From: Labyrinthula sp. Ha
Lineage: Eukaryota > Sar > Bigyra > Labyrinthulida > Labyrinthulaceae
Direction of reading: 5' to 3'
NCBI GenBank assembly: GCA_015227615.1
Contig: JAALGZ010000035.1
Location: forward strand, 327,462-391,461
Length of the DNA: 64,000 nucleotides
Shown: positions 24,919 through 36,840 of the stretch, piece by piece
Numbering within the stretch: the first letter of the stretch is position 1
Layout of the letters: each line of letters begins with the position of its first letter
Translations under genes and position numbers: made by a program
Notes under the pieces: model-generated
Told to the model about the DNA's origin: nothing
The model's input: the letters and a program-made list of their open reading frames with translations, nothing else
Databases searched by the model: none

Positions 24919-26762
24919 ACAATAGCTCAGATGTAAGTGTTGGGCGTAGACAACTAGAACAAAAACAAAAAGCGTTAGCTTGGTAAGAATCTAGCTGAGT
25001 TTCTACTTGAAAGGGTACCAAGATGATATGAGCCATCGGAAACAAAGCTTCGAACTAAACTCTGCCTATATCCGTAGTCTTATAAACAACCGTTCACTGA
25101 ATAACCAAAATCTTGTAAGGATAGACAGAAGAAAGGTTATAGTCAACTGGTACTCAAGCAAAATTCTAAAATTGCGTGCGTAGTAAAGCCCCATGTGAGA
25201 GTTGAGTTCCTGCATCCTGAAGAAAAGAGCTGGAAAGATGCAAAAAGTATATTCCCGTTTGTTTCATAAGGACCAAGAACCGAAAATGTGATACAAACTG
25301 CAAGAAAAGAGGAATAAAAATCATTAAACTCATCTTCAGAAATAACACAGATGCTTCAAAACCAAACGAATCGAGCTTAAGAAATTAGATTGTATTCTAT
25401 CATAGCAGCTGACAACCACGGAACAAAACCCAACCTGCCTAGTCTAACCATAACATTCAAACCATAGCATAATACAGCAACAAGGGCAGCATTAAAAGCA
25501 ACATCAATGTATTAGATGCAAAGCCATGTAGATTAATTGATATATGGGACATGCAGTAACGACAGCATAAATTACGAGAACTCTAGGTCACAGTGTAAAT
25601 TCATCTTCTTTTATCACTCTTTGTTACTTTTTTGCCTTCTAATTTCTCTGACCAACGAATTTTCAGGACCACCTGTTAGCTCAATGAATCTTAAATAGAG
25701 TTAGGTAGTATAGTATTCTGAGCACGGTAGTTTGATCTAGGTAATTGGTTTGGTGAAACTTATCAACATTTATTTGATAGTTATTCTGGTTCTAGTAACC
25801 AAGAAGAGAATTGTGGTTTCTATTCGTATCATGTTATCCCGACTTTTTTCTGATGATAAATAGATTATGAATAATCAAAAAAAGAAGCATTTTCAATATA
25901 AACGAACCTTGATAAGAAAAATGTAGACAAGATATTAACTAATATATTATTAATATAGCAAATATGGTCCCTACCTAAAGGCATGCTGACATTGCTCACG
26001 TTAAATTATTGCTTTTCACCTTTTCAGATGAACACCTGCTCTCATAGCATTAGAGTTGTTGACAAAATCGAAACACTTAAATATTTGTCCCTTTATTACT
26101 TAGGGATTAAGACTTTGATTTGAAGGAAGAAATTATGCCAAAAAGTCAGACCATTGTATAGGTTAAACGTTTAGTCGTTTTTCATTTTTCAGTGACTATT
26201 TCATTTACTATGGAGTTGTATTTTCTGGTAGCTAGCATCATCAGGTGTATTTAATTAAAAGCAGCAATGTAGAAAGCATTAATAAATAAGTTAAACATCT
26301 TTAATTAAATTTATTGAGCGAGGATTCTAGTTCTTTGCATTGAAATTTTGCTTGCTATCTTTCCATTTTCTTGAACTTGGTCTTGCCTATTACTTTACAG
26401 TGTTTGGATACTTGGCTAAACGAAAATAGCCAACCTAAAATCACTAAAAATTTAAGAAACATAGTCTTGTTATATTTCATAGATTCTATTAGTATTTTTT
26501 CTCCATTTAATTCCAAACGTTCCTAACGATCGGACTGATTAATCACACTCGTGGCCCACTAGGGTTAGTTAAGCAACTGTTCCTAAAATTATAATAGTCT
26601 CCTTCTTATTTGTAATTATTTTTATTAAGAAATAATTTATAAAATCCTAGTTTTAACCCAGCTGCTGTTAATCCCTTGTTTTGGTATTGTTAGTTCCATA
26701 TTATTCTATCTTCCCAAATTTTTGGTACAGATTTTTTTCCCAATAGTGCATTACTGGGATAT
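24919..26762. other. intergenic, no gene seen
   Basis: About 1.8 kb between the 5' ends of the Claspin-like gene and BUD13, the shortest divergent intergenic region here. It presumably holds both promoters. No motif stands out. Confidence 0.5.
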
Positions 26763-26780
26763 GTGAATTCAGCACGTTTT

Positions 26781-27488
26781 ATGAAAAAGGCAAAACTCTT
26801 GGAGAAATATAAAGGTGAGGTAAAGTCAAAGAAGAGGAAGAGAAATAAAATTATAATTGTTGCTAAGGAGGACTATAAGATAATCAACGAAAAATCTCAG
26901 GATGAATTTTCAGCCCTTTCTAAGCATGAAAAGCAGCAGTTGGCGGAAAAGTTAAGAACCGAAGAAGAAAAACACGAAAACATTGACGACAACCTGGAGC
27001 TTAAACAAAAAATTCAAAAAGTAAAGGAACTTAGGGAAAAACGAAAGAAGCTAGAGGAAGATGCCGAACATAAACTTTTAATTTCATTCAACAAGGGTGA
27101 GGCTGATGTGAAAAGACAAGTTGAGAAAGCAGAATCAGAAGAAAGAATTAAGCGATCAAAGTTTTCACAAAATGCAGATGATAAGCAACTAAATGAACAA
27201 CAGAAAAATAAAATTCGATCTGGGGATCCAATGGCTCATTTGTTGGCAAAGAAGACAAGGTCTAAGAAAAAAAAGAAGAAGAAAAAGAAGTCTGGAGAGC
27301 GAGATATTCTGATCAAAAAGGTTTACTGTGGTCCCCCAGCACCATCAAACAGGTTTGGAATTAAACCAGGGTATCGATGGGATGGTGTTGATCGAAGTAA
27401 TGGTTTTGAGCACAGATATTTACAAAAACAGAATTCTATTGAAGCAAAGAAGTTGGAAATCCACAGACAAGAACACGCGCATTACTAA
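26781..27488 (+). CDS. BUD13: pre-mRNA splicing factor BUD13/CWC26
   Basis: BUD13 is the scaffold of the RES complex (with Snu17/IST3 and PML1), which binds the activated spliceosome and helps splice weak or short introns. The ~235-residue product is lysine-rich and charged throughout. The N-terminal KLLEKYKG followed by a basic KKRKRNK stretch resembles the family's N-terminus. The diagnostic C-terminal block starts near residue 184: GPPAPSNRFGIKPGYRW, then DGVDRSNGFE, preceded by a nine-lysine run. The start ATG at 26781 is the first in-frame ATG, but the frame stays open upstream, so a short 5' exon cannot be excluded. It is short, near yeast rather than animal length. Stop TAA; it converges on the next gene with 37 bp between stops. 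Confidence 0.92.
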   Translation: MKKAKLLEKYKGEVKSKKRKRNKIIIVAKEDYKIINEKSQDEFSALSKHEKQQLAEKLRTEEEKHENIDDNLELKQKIQKVKELREKRKKLEEDAEHKLLISFNKGEADVKRQVEKAESEERIKRSKFSQNADDKQLNEQQKNKIRSGDPMAHLLAKKTRSKKKKKKKKKSGERDILIKKVYCGPPAPSNRFGIKPGYRWDGVDRSNGFEHRYLQKQNSIEAKKLEIHRQEHAHY

Positions 27489-27525
27489 CAATGAAAACTT
27501 TAATACTTTATAACATATAAACTTT

Positions 27526-28503
27526 CTAATATCTTGTAAACTTTCCACCTAGAGAAATAAATTCATTGACCCAAACTAATATTCTTTGCGCTGGATACAA
27601 TCCAGAGCGCTGAATCATCTGCACAGCTTCCCATTTGTTTTTACATTTAGCTTCAAGAATTAACTTAAATACACCAAAAACTTCCCTTACCTTTTGCTCT
27701 GCAACAAAAGCAGCTTGCTCTAAATTCTGCGCTGTTAATGACTTATACTTAATACCTGAAACAAATAGACCAGTTTCTGAAGTTGACAAATCATCAGGTT
27801 GAAGGTCAGGGTTTGGAAAGTAGTCATCAAAGACAGATAAAGTGTGGAAAAATGAGTTTGCAGCATTCCATAGTGAGGAGAACTGCAGAAAATCGTAAGA
27901 AGGAAAAGTGTAGAATATTGTAGTTGCTGGCGTGGTATTTTCTCTTGTTTGAGAGATTGAGTGAAGCTGCTGAAGTTTCGAAGTTCTTTCCTTTTCCAAA
28001 TCAATCAGCTTTTTTTCTTCCATATCTTTTGGGAATAAGAGTTCATACTCCGTCATTTTTGCCATATGGTGTGACAAGCGCTTTAATTGTTGTTGCATGA
28101 AAGAAAACTCTTCGGAAGTGACTGTCTCCGTGGCAACTGACATTTCAATTGAAAATCCAGTAACTCCAGTTATTCTTCTCGGTGGCTGAACGGGAGTACG
28201 CTGCTGCTTGAGCTTATCATACTCACTCTGTGGGGTGTCCAAGTTAAAAGATGTTGGAAAATCTTGTGAATTTTGCTGCGGAGCAAACATATTTAGACTT
28301 TGTCTTTGGCGAGAGGCTTCGATACTTTCGTAGATTTTCCTTGGTATTTTCTTTCGTTGTTTTTCCTCTGTATTTCTTTTTCGCTTTGATTTTAAACGTT
28401 CACTCTTCCGAAGATTTTGTGCTTCACCTGTACTTTCCTTTTGTTCTCTCATGAAAAATATCCTCTTACGCGTTGTAGCTGTGTTTCCAAACCAGTGTTT
28501 CAT
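27526..28503 (-). CDS. unrecognised 325-residue protein
   Basis: A single long frame from ATG at 28503 to TAG, clearly coding by length, composition and its place facing BUD13. I do not recognise the family. The N-terminal ~70 residues are strongly basic (RKSERLKSKRKRN and KKIPRKIYES), like a nuclear localisation region. A Gln/Pro-rich segment and the tract PPRRITGVTGFSIEM follow. The middle (about 130-190) is predicted helical and charged (FMQQQLKRLSHHMAKM). The C-terminal ~120 residues look globular, with aromatic-rich YTFPSYDFLQFSSLWNA and a final amphipathic helix-rich part. No membrane span or signal peptide is seen. A nuclear protein is a reasonable inference; nothing more specific is justified. 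Confidence 0.7.
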   Translation of the reverse strand: MKHWFGNTATTRKRIFFMREQKESTGEAQNLRKSERLKSKRKRNTEEKQRKKIPRKIYESIEASRQRQSLNMFAPQQNSQDFPTSFNLDTPQSEYDKLKQQRTPVQPPRRITGVTGFSIEMSVATETVTSEEFSFMQQQLKRLSHHMAKMTEYELLFPKDMEEKKLIDLEKERTSKLQQLHSISQTRENTTPATTIFYTFPSYDFLQFSSLWNAANSFFHTLSVFDDYFPNPDLQPDDLSTSETGLFVSGIKYKSLTAQNLEQAAFVAEQKVREVFGVFKLILEAKCKNKWEAVQMIQRSGLYPAQRILVWVNEFISLGGKFTRY

Positions 28504-28508
28504 TTCAC

Positions 28509-28537
28509 CTGTGAGAAAGTGATTAGTGAACTTTTAC
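28509..28537 (-). other. candidate 29-nt intron in the 5' leader of the unrecognised gene
   Basis: Minus strand GTAAAAGTTC...CTAATCACTTTCTCACAG: donor, CTAAT branch-like word, pyrimidine tract and CAG acceptor in 29 nt, the same length class as the proven coding introns. The upstream sequence is not open in the gene's frame, so it would be a 5'-UTR intron ending six bases before the ATG. Confidence 0.45.
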
Positions 28538-29399
28538 AGTAATATTACTACCATGTAGATTACTTTTTGTTCTTTTATGCGATGTTCCTTTGTGGTTTCG
28601 TTTCAAAGTAGGGTATTTCTAGGTTCTAGGGTATTATTGCGTCAGTTTTTTCATCGTCTGCCAGGACTAATTTTCTTCACAAATTTTTTACTGCCTACTT
28701 AACGGCTAGTTCGTTATCTCGGACATCGGGATCATTGATTGGCTTTATTAAATAAGAGATCCATGTTTGAAATCTCTATCAACACAATTTTTTTCTTTGC
28801 CTAACTGGTAAGGTTATTTTTTAAGTACTTTCAAACCAAGATTTTAAAAGTATCCTTACAGGAAGAATACCATATTGTTGATAATGCTCTTGAATAGGTG
28901 TCCCATCGACAATTATATCAACCGAGACAGTCTCACAGTTTGGTTTCCGAGAATCCCTTGAACTAAATATCTCGGGAGAGCCAAACTAGGAAAGCAATTA
29001 GCTCAAGCAAGACAAGTGATTCTTGAAAATCTCGGGTATTTTTGGTATTCTGTTTTCAATTATTGTCTCATGAAAGAATCGAGCCAAAGAGAGGATTCTT
29101 GACTCTTAAGTGAGACGAGACAAAGATTTGAATATACCTGAGACACTAGCTTTCTCGAGAAGACAAATGTATATCCCTATCCATTGCAAGAATACACAGG
29201 AGTGTGGGATCTCGGTTTGGCCGACGTGCTGGTTAGGGCATATATAGCTGAAGTTAACCTAACTTGAGTTCTTTAATAAATGTCTGCTTGTTCTTTTACT
29301 ATTATGCTTAACTTACCTAAAACTTAGAAGACCACCCAGGTTATTTCCCCGTTTTCTGGTGTGCTCCCTTTGGAAGAGTAGTCCTCGTTATTGCTAGAA

Positions 29400-29443
29400 A
29401 ACGGTAACAAATGAAAAAAAAAAACATTAATGATGTTACCGTT
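29400..29443. repeat. inverted repeat, 10-bp arms, 24-nt loop
   Basis: AACGGTAACA at 29,400-29,409 and its exact reverse complement TGTTACCGTT at 29,434-29,443, with an A-rich loop. One further A-T pair closes the outside. A second inverted pair, CGTTTTCT / AGAAAACG, overlaps its left side. It could be a transcript hairpin or an element end. Confidence 0.6.
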
Positions 29444-30337
29444 TATTAGCTCTAATGTTACTCTTGATTATTATATTCTGATAAAATTTTCACACCCGAT
29501 AGACTTATCTTATTCCTTTCTTGAAGAATTCATATCTCGAAAAATCTATTAAGCTGTGCAAGTTTATTGAGATATTGTCTTAAAATAAGGTTAACCACAC
29601 AGGAAATATACCTTTCGAAGTTTTTTTTTGCCCTGGAAGTTATATCTTCGTAGTAAACCACATTCTAAAAATATACAGTATAAAAAGCGTGAAAATGTTG
29701 CGCACGTATCGAGAAAATGCATATAATCAAAACCAAGAACGTTCCATATTTTCGTGTTAATTTTGTTTCGAGGAACCTAGAACATATGCTTTTAAAGCTA
29801 TTTCAATTTGCTGCGAAACCATGGGTACAAATCGATTTTAAGGCAAGCTAACCCAGGTAAACAAAGATGTTATGATTCAAGAAAATTACAAAAAAATTAG
29901 AAGATTCATATATGAGGTTCAACGAAAGATATATATCTCTACAAAAACTTCATCGTTTTAAATCAAATAAAAACCGATGCTATTCTTGATTTTCCTTTTT
30001 AAGATAGAATATTTTTATTATTATTGTATATATATTTGTCTGTAGTAAAACTTACCATTTATATACTTTGGAAATACATTCTAAATTCAAATCATAATTC
30101 TGCCTTTTTTGAATTTGAGGTATTTCACAAAAGTACCGGTTAATATAAAATGAAAAGAGTAGAAAAGTTTCTTACAATGTTTTAAACTCAAGAATTTAAA
30201 AAGGAGTTGCTAAATGTTTTTTCTGAGATATTATTTCGATAGCTGATGCAACGATGTACTTTGAAGTTGTGCAAATTATAGAAAGCTTATTTCTCAGCGA
30301 CTTTATTGAGCTATACAAATTAATATACAGTTATTCA

Positions 30338-30424
30338 AAGATTTTTCTTATATCTTTCTAGCCTCGTAAGATAACATAAGATTTTTCTTATATCTTTCTA
30401 GCCTCGTAAGATAAAATAAGATTT
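30338..30424. repeat. 40-bp tandem duplication
   Basis: Two adjacent 40-bp units, beginning with AAGATTTTTCTTATATC and containing TAGCCTCGTAAGATAA, differ by one base near the end, and a third unit begins before the match is lost. This is recent local duplication in noncoding DNA. Confidence 0.9.
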
Positions 30425-33400
30425 GAAATAACTAAATTCTATAACCAGATGCCACTAAAATGTAGCTACTCCGTTTTATATTGACTAGGAAGAATGAATC
30501 AAAAGGTTACAACACCTCTGTAAACTGTCAAGGTCAACTCTTAGATTCAAGTTAGGCCTAGTAGTAAACAATAGTGTTTTATTCTATTTGTTATTACAGG
30601 GCGTTGCAAACATTATCCACAATCTTTTCAAAAATGCAGTATAATAGCCATATAATCAACAATACCTTTTCAACTGTTCTACAAAGTTCAAAACATATTT
30701 AAAACTAAATATAGCACTTAATCACATAAAAATTGAGAGGATCAATTAATAGCAAGTATAAAAAACCACGATTACTGAGAATACCGCGTATAGTATTTCT
30801 TAGTTATTGTGACCAAATCTTCCTCAAATATAATATTGCCACCCACAATATGTTTCATATTAAAAAGACCTTTCCAACCATATATTTTGTCAAGTTATTT
30901 GATATGAATGAGTACTTTAAACCCTAAAAAAGGCTAATTTTAAGGATCCTTTTCACTAAGTTTACAGATCTCTAAAAAAACATACATTCAAACGTAAAAT
31001 AATGAACAATAACTCTATAGATGATCTGACTCCTGTCATACCCTAGAGACTCATCATACCTAGCTTCTGAAACCATTTCTCAGGATGTTTCTTCTCTAGT
31101 AAACCGTAACTGAACTAAACTTCATTCAGAAAAGCCAAATGTTGAAAATCTGCACATCTGAAAATACGAAATCACTCAGTTTTGCTATGATCCCCTAAAT
31201 TCTTATACTAGGGAATCCCAACCACTAAAAAATACAACCTTCAACCTTTAATTCTATGTTTTAGGATATTTTTAGTATTTTTTTAAAGAAAAGTCGATAT
31301 TGGGCTAAAATGCTGTTTTTCTTAACTTCAAGCTGTGTAATAACTCGAGAAATACTTGTCTAGAGCCTGAACAGACCTCACCAGTCGAAAGAACGGGTGA
31401 ATTTAGACCTAGAAATAATTTTGTTTGAGAATTGGAATATTCTGTATAGACTTCCTAACAATTTATCCTATTTCCAAGATCTCAGAAACTCTGAAAAAGG
31501 ATACACTTAAATGTCAAATATTCCTGAATGGGTGATACCAAGTGATGAAACATTATTGCCAATGGCTGCAAAATGTAGGTATTGATGATTTGATTTTTTT
31601 CAGGCTTGAAAACAAGAAACTTTAAGAAATTCACTACTAATCACAGCTATAGATACTTAACTTAAGCTCTATTGATCGCGACATGAATTATAACATCGTA
31701 AAAACTAGGTTTCTACTGGGCGAAATGGTAAGAACCGTAACCATATCGTTATATAGTACGATTTTGTAATTAATAAAAAAGTGAGACATGTTAAACTTGA
31801 AGTGTCCATTGCTCGCAACTAAATAACTCTCTGTTATATTATTACAAATTCCAGTATGAAAACAGTTCTCTTAGAATTTAGGCCTAATATAAAGTTGGTT
31901 ATTTCCAATGAATCGCTGAAAACATTATCCTTAAGACATAAAAGGGTATTCGTTCTTATGCTAGTCATAAACTTATAATAGATGGGTTATTCCAACGTAT
32001 TTAAGGATAATAAGCCATATTTTTGTTTTCAGGAGTTAGGAAGCCTAAAAACGAATTTTAAATATATATTCACCATTATATATTACAATATAAAATTTCT
32101 TTGCTACTAATAGCATTATTTCCGTGCAACAATTATAATAAGAAGTTGAAAGAACGTTGCTTTTTTCAGTTAATTTATTCATGTAGGATCTGTATCCTGT
32201 AATTTTGTGCACACCCTCAAGGTTTTAGCAACAATGACTCTACTTACAGTGAGTTTTAGCATACAAATTGTAGAATTACAAGAATCTTACGATTCTCTTA
32301 GGAAGAATTTTAGTCTATAATATATTTTACGGTAGTATTCTCCGTATTGTAAACTTCTTAGAAATTATTCTGGAAAATTAATTTAGGAGAAAAACAATTT
32401 GGTATTACCATATTCGAGGTATTCTGAAGAAAAGATAGGGAGAGACATTACTAATGTAGAGAAATGAACAATAAAAAATGGTCAATTGCTCATCTCAATA
32501 GTTCTATCATTTTTCAAATCGTTGAAATTACAAGAGTATTTAATTTTTCATCTGAAGTTCAATCTTCTACAATTTAATCCAACCCCACTCTCTTGAATGA
32601 GGGCCAAACCTGATAAACTCTTTGTTCCCATTCAATTGAAATTTCATTCTTGTAACTACCTCATTATCAAATTTGAGCATTAGCAAAATATTGTTACCAA
32701 AAAAACTTAAACCAGCTTAAGTAAAAGTCACTAGAATTTCGCCATGTTGGATACTGTAACAGTTGTTTCCAGTATTTCTGGTTTCGCGATAAATCCAAAA
32801 ATTATTAACAAGCCCTTGGTTGACAACTCTAGCCTTGATATAACAATATATCTTAACCTCCAAATATTTCTCATTTTGAATAAACTCATTTACTTGATTA
32901 AATACAGGATTATCTATTTATTATTGAAATCTCATCCTATTATAGTAAACACCTTATCCTATGGGTTCTTCTTTAGATATGAAATATGTATCTTGAGGAC
33001 GTTTATACTTCATGTCGAATCATCGTAGATCACCTTCATCTTTTTTTTGGATCGGTTGCTTTAAAGCAATAACCCATAGGTTAGATAGAGTTATCCCCAT
33101 TTAATCCAGATCTAAATATCAGAGAAACACAAATAATCTTTTTTTGGATAATTTAGGCAAAATTTTGAAGCAATATGTCAGCTAGAGCAAGCCAATAAAC
33201 TTTGCACCCTGTATGGGATCATAAATCTCTGATTTGGCATATTAGGTGCTCACAAATAAACAAGAAACCTTATGGATCCACAGTTGTGGCATAAGTTGAG
33301 TATAATTATAAGTTTGAAAAGGCGGCGACTGAAGAAGGACATCGTCTAAATTAATTCATTAGAATTTCATGCAGTTTGTCAAATACTTAAAAATAATCCT

Positions 33401-35599
33401 TCTCTCTAAGTTCTCTCATCATATTCTAAGTCTCCTCAAAAGGAAATGAACAACATTATTATGTTGAAAAATTCCTCTTTCTGATAACTCAGGTTGGTTC
33501 TTAACTAAGAGATACATCTAATAAGTTGCAGACAAAGAACACTTCGTTTTAAATAACTTTCTCAAATACCTTCATCAGCATTTTATGGCAAAAAAATAGC
33601 TTTATATCCATATCTAAAATTCTTTCTACCAGAGATGTATAAGTATTTTCTTTCAAATGTATTTAAGATTCTACTCTTAGTAAACTTGGGATATATACTG
33701 AGAATATAATACGTGATGTAAAGACCAGTGTTCTTATACACCTCAGTCAAAAAGAATAAGTTCAAAAATGTGCATTATACTTGTACATGTTAGTGGGATA
33801 AAACTGTTTAAACTTTTCTATTTTTTTTACTCAAATAAAATTCTAAGAACTGGACTGAGTTTCTAATGAATACAATATATTAGTTTCCAATAGACATTAG
33901 ATAAAGCTGTACCACTTAAGCTTTGTCTCTGAAGAAAGATGTGTCCATACCCTGAACATTATTTTTGAGTTAATATATATAAGATTGAAAGGTACAAATA
34001 CCTTACGGAAAGTAACGATGAATCAAGGTGAATAATAATAGAAATACCCAGAAAAGCAAAAGCTATATTAAAGAGGGACTTCAGCTATATTTAATATCTG
34101 TTCTTCTTCTATTTTTAGAACCTAAATAAGCTTTACTTTTCCATAGGAAAGATAGTGGTAAACAAACTTTAAAAATGTTACGTCGAATTGAATTATTGAG
34201 CTCTTTAAGTCGGAATTGTTTCACACATAAAACAATAAAATGAATAACCATATCTAAGTATACGAGAACGAATAAAGGTTGATCAATATATTATGTTATT
34301 GTAATAATAAGTATTTTTACCTGTACTCCCATATATCATCCATAGAGAAGAAGATACGAGAGTTATATCGGAAATCCAAACCACTGAGGCATCAAGATGT
34401 CATGTCACAAGATTTTGTCACATGGGATGGTGGGATTCAAATAGGGTAGACGCAGGGTTTGCTACCGGATCGTGTTTCACGATATGTAGCGACAAATTCG
34501 CAAAAAACGTACGCTTTTTAGCACCATTGGGTAAAATTAAAGCTCTAATATTACATTGAAGTAAGGGAATGTTAGCGGAAACATGATATCAGTATAGCTA
34601 ACGTTACATTCCAATATTTTTCGGGAAATCCCCCAGACTTTAATATTTCTCTTCGTACATGAGATCAAGAAAAATTTGATTTTATAATCTGCAGTACAAT
34701 GCTCCGCTTCTTTTGAGTGGTTGAAGACCAAATTGGACACATGTCCAAGATTCATGCGTTGGAAAAAACCAAAAAGACTAACAAAGATAAAAGCATCAGG
34801 GATGAGATTAAATTATTAGCAAAGTATAAAATAAGCAAGATTTCATCAAGTGAATCCAATTGTGTCAAACTAGTATTATTACCTCCATCAATATGTTTTA
34901 AACCTTCATATAATTTGTTGTTTGTCAAACTGACCAAATACAAAGAACATCCAATTATTTCATACTGGATAACAGAGGTCAAAAGCTTGGTGAAACAATT
35001 ATAATCTTAAAAAAGTTAAAAGACAGCATATTGATAGTGTTAGTTGTACATTCAATGTCAATGTTGAGTTCCATCGCACATTTTCTAAATATATTTGCAG
35101 ATTAGCAGAAAAAACACGAAGTATATGCCTTTAATTTTAAAATTAAGCTTAGAACACCAGGAGGCCTTTATTGACGATTAATATGGGCTCGTTGAAACAT
35201 TGTATTTTTTGGGGCTTCAGTTAGTGCTGTTGTTTTAGTACTTCAAGAAATACTTCGTTGAATTTATTTTGAGGAAACTTGTTATAATAGTCATGAAAAA
35301 AGCTAGAAAATGGAAAGTTATTTGAAGATACCGATATGAGTATGTTGGTGAAGTGTGGAACAATTTATCACAGGAGAGGAGGAGCATTTGGATTATATTT
35401 TGACAAAGCAATAGCAATAAATATATCGTACAAGGCCCAGTATTTTAAGAGCATCAAAAAACAGAATTGGCATAAATCTACAAAGACCCCATTCAGATAA
35501 ATACAATACATGGTCTTTAAAAGTATAAATTGTTGTCGATTTTTCCTATTGGCATAGAATTTTTCTTACACAATGTTTATTTTAGCTGAACTCCTATGG

Positions 35600-36840
35600 A
35601 AACACAGCTTTTTCAATATGATATGCGGTCTTAAGGATCTTGGGCTATCTGGCTCTTTTTAGTTATGAGTGGTGAAATTCCAGCTTTGGTTAAAGCTGCA
35701 ACAGAGCTAAAAGCTACCCACGCTCGATGTATTAAGAAGCTTGTAAAATAAATGGGATTTTCTTCAAAGTGGTTTTAAAACGAAGAACTTATGTGCTTTA
35801 AGATCAACCTATAGAATGGTTTTTTCACTGCTGGTCTACAGAAGAAACTCTTCAAGTACTTCTTTGAAATGAGATAGATAACCAACAACAGGAACATCCG
35901 CTTAACCACCTACATAGTTTAATAAAAGGAGAGAACACTATGATGAATCCTACACCAACAGAGTATTCACGCTTTCTCATAGATCAAGTGAAGTAATTGA
36001 TTCGTTTCTTTCAATGTTGAAAGTGAGAGAGATATTAAGGAAAACGCCGATGAAAAAAGCTGGATAAACTTCTCCGATATCATCATCAAACCCTGAAAAG
36101 GTATCAGCATGAAATCAAATCCAAAATAAAGAAACTCATTAGGAGTATAACATACACGTCTAAAAAAACAAAGGCTCTAATAATATTGGAGCTAAAAAAG
36201 TTCTTAGATTCTAAATAGCTTTTGATCAAAAAAAAAAACGTGAAGTACGTAATTGAGCAAACCATGAAGGGGAATTATTTTGATTTTCATCTTCAAGTTA
36301 GTGGACTGGATGAGGATCCGTTTGGAACATGTACTCGCTTCTTCTGGGTCGACTTGAACTTGCCTAGAAACCACTATGCTCGCATTTGTGATTATCAAGA
36401 GTGAAAATATATATTGCCCAGACAACTCTTCTTACTAGATGGGATTTTCATTGTCGTCCGCTATATATCCCAGTTCTAAAAGGATTGTGGAGAATAGAAA
36501 CTCCAGTCACATAGACACTACAGATTAGGGTGAAGATCATATCTCTTATTATGCTAAGAGCACCAATGAAACCATCAGCCAAATATTCTCTGCAAAATTC
36601 TATGCACATGGAACTATACACAGAAGCAAACAGGTGTTACGAAGAATAAAAGAAAAACTTTCACGACTGTGGTGAAGGCATGTGATTCTTTCAGAAATAA
36701 TCCAGATAACTGTTTTCATATGATGACCCACCCTTACCATAGGATTCATCAGCAAGTTTGAATTCGCCTCAAAAAGAAAAACCGAGTGGAAATCCAGATG
36801 AATGAAGGCCAAAAAGTAGGTTTGACTTAATTTCAATGCA
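35600..36840 (+). pseudogene. coding-like relic, origin unclear
   Basis: Fragments read like protein in scattered frames, for example SGEIPALVKAATELK near 35,660 and LDEDPFGTCTRFFWVD followed by LNLPRNHYARICDY near 36,300-36,400, but stops and frame changes intervene. It is less AT-rich than the flanks. A decayed transposase is possible; I could not match a family. Confidence 0.25.

Noticed and set aside
34381-34500. Possible tRNA-like B-box (GGATTCAAAT) near 34,430
   Set aside because: No matching acceptor or anticodon arms could be folded around it; no tRNA gene was found anywhere in the window by eye.
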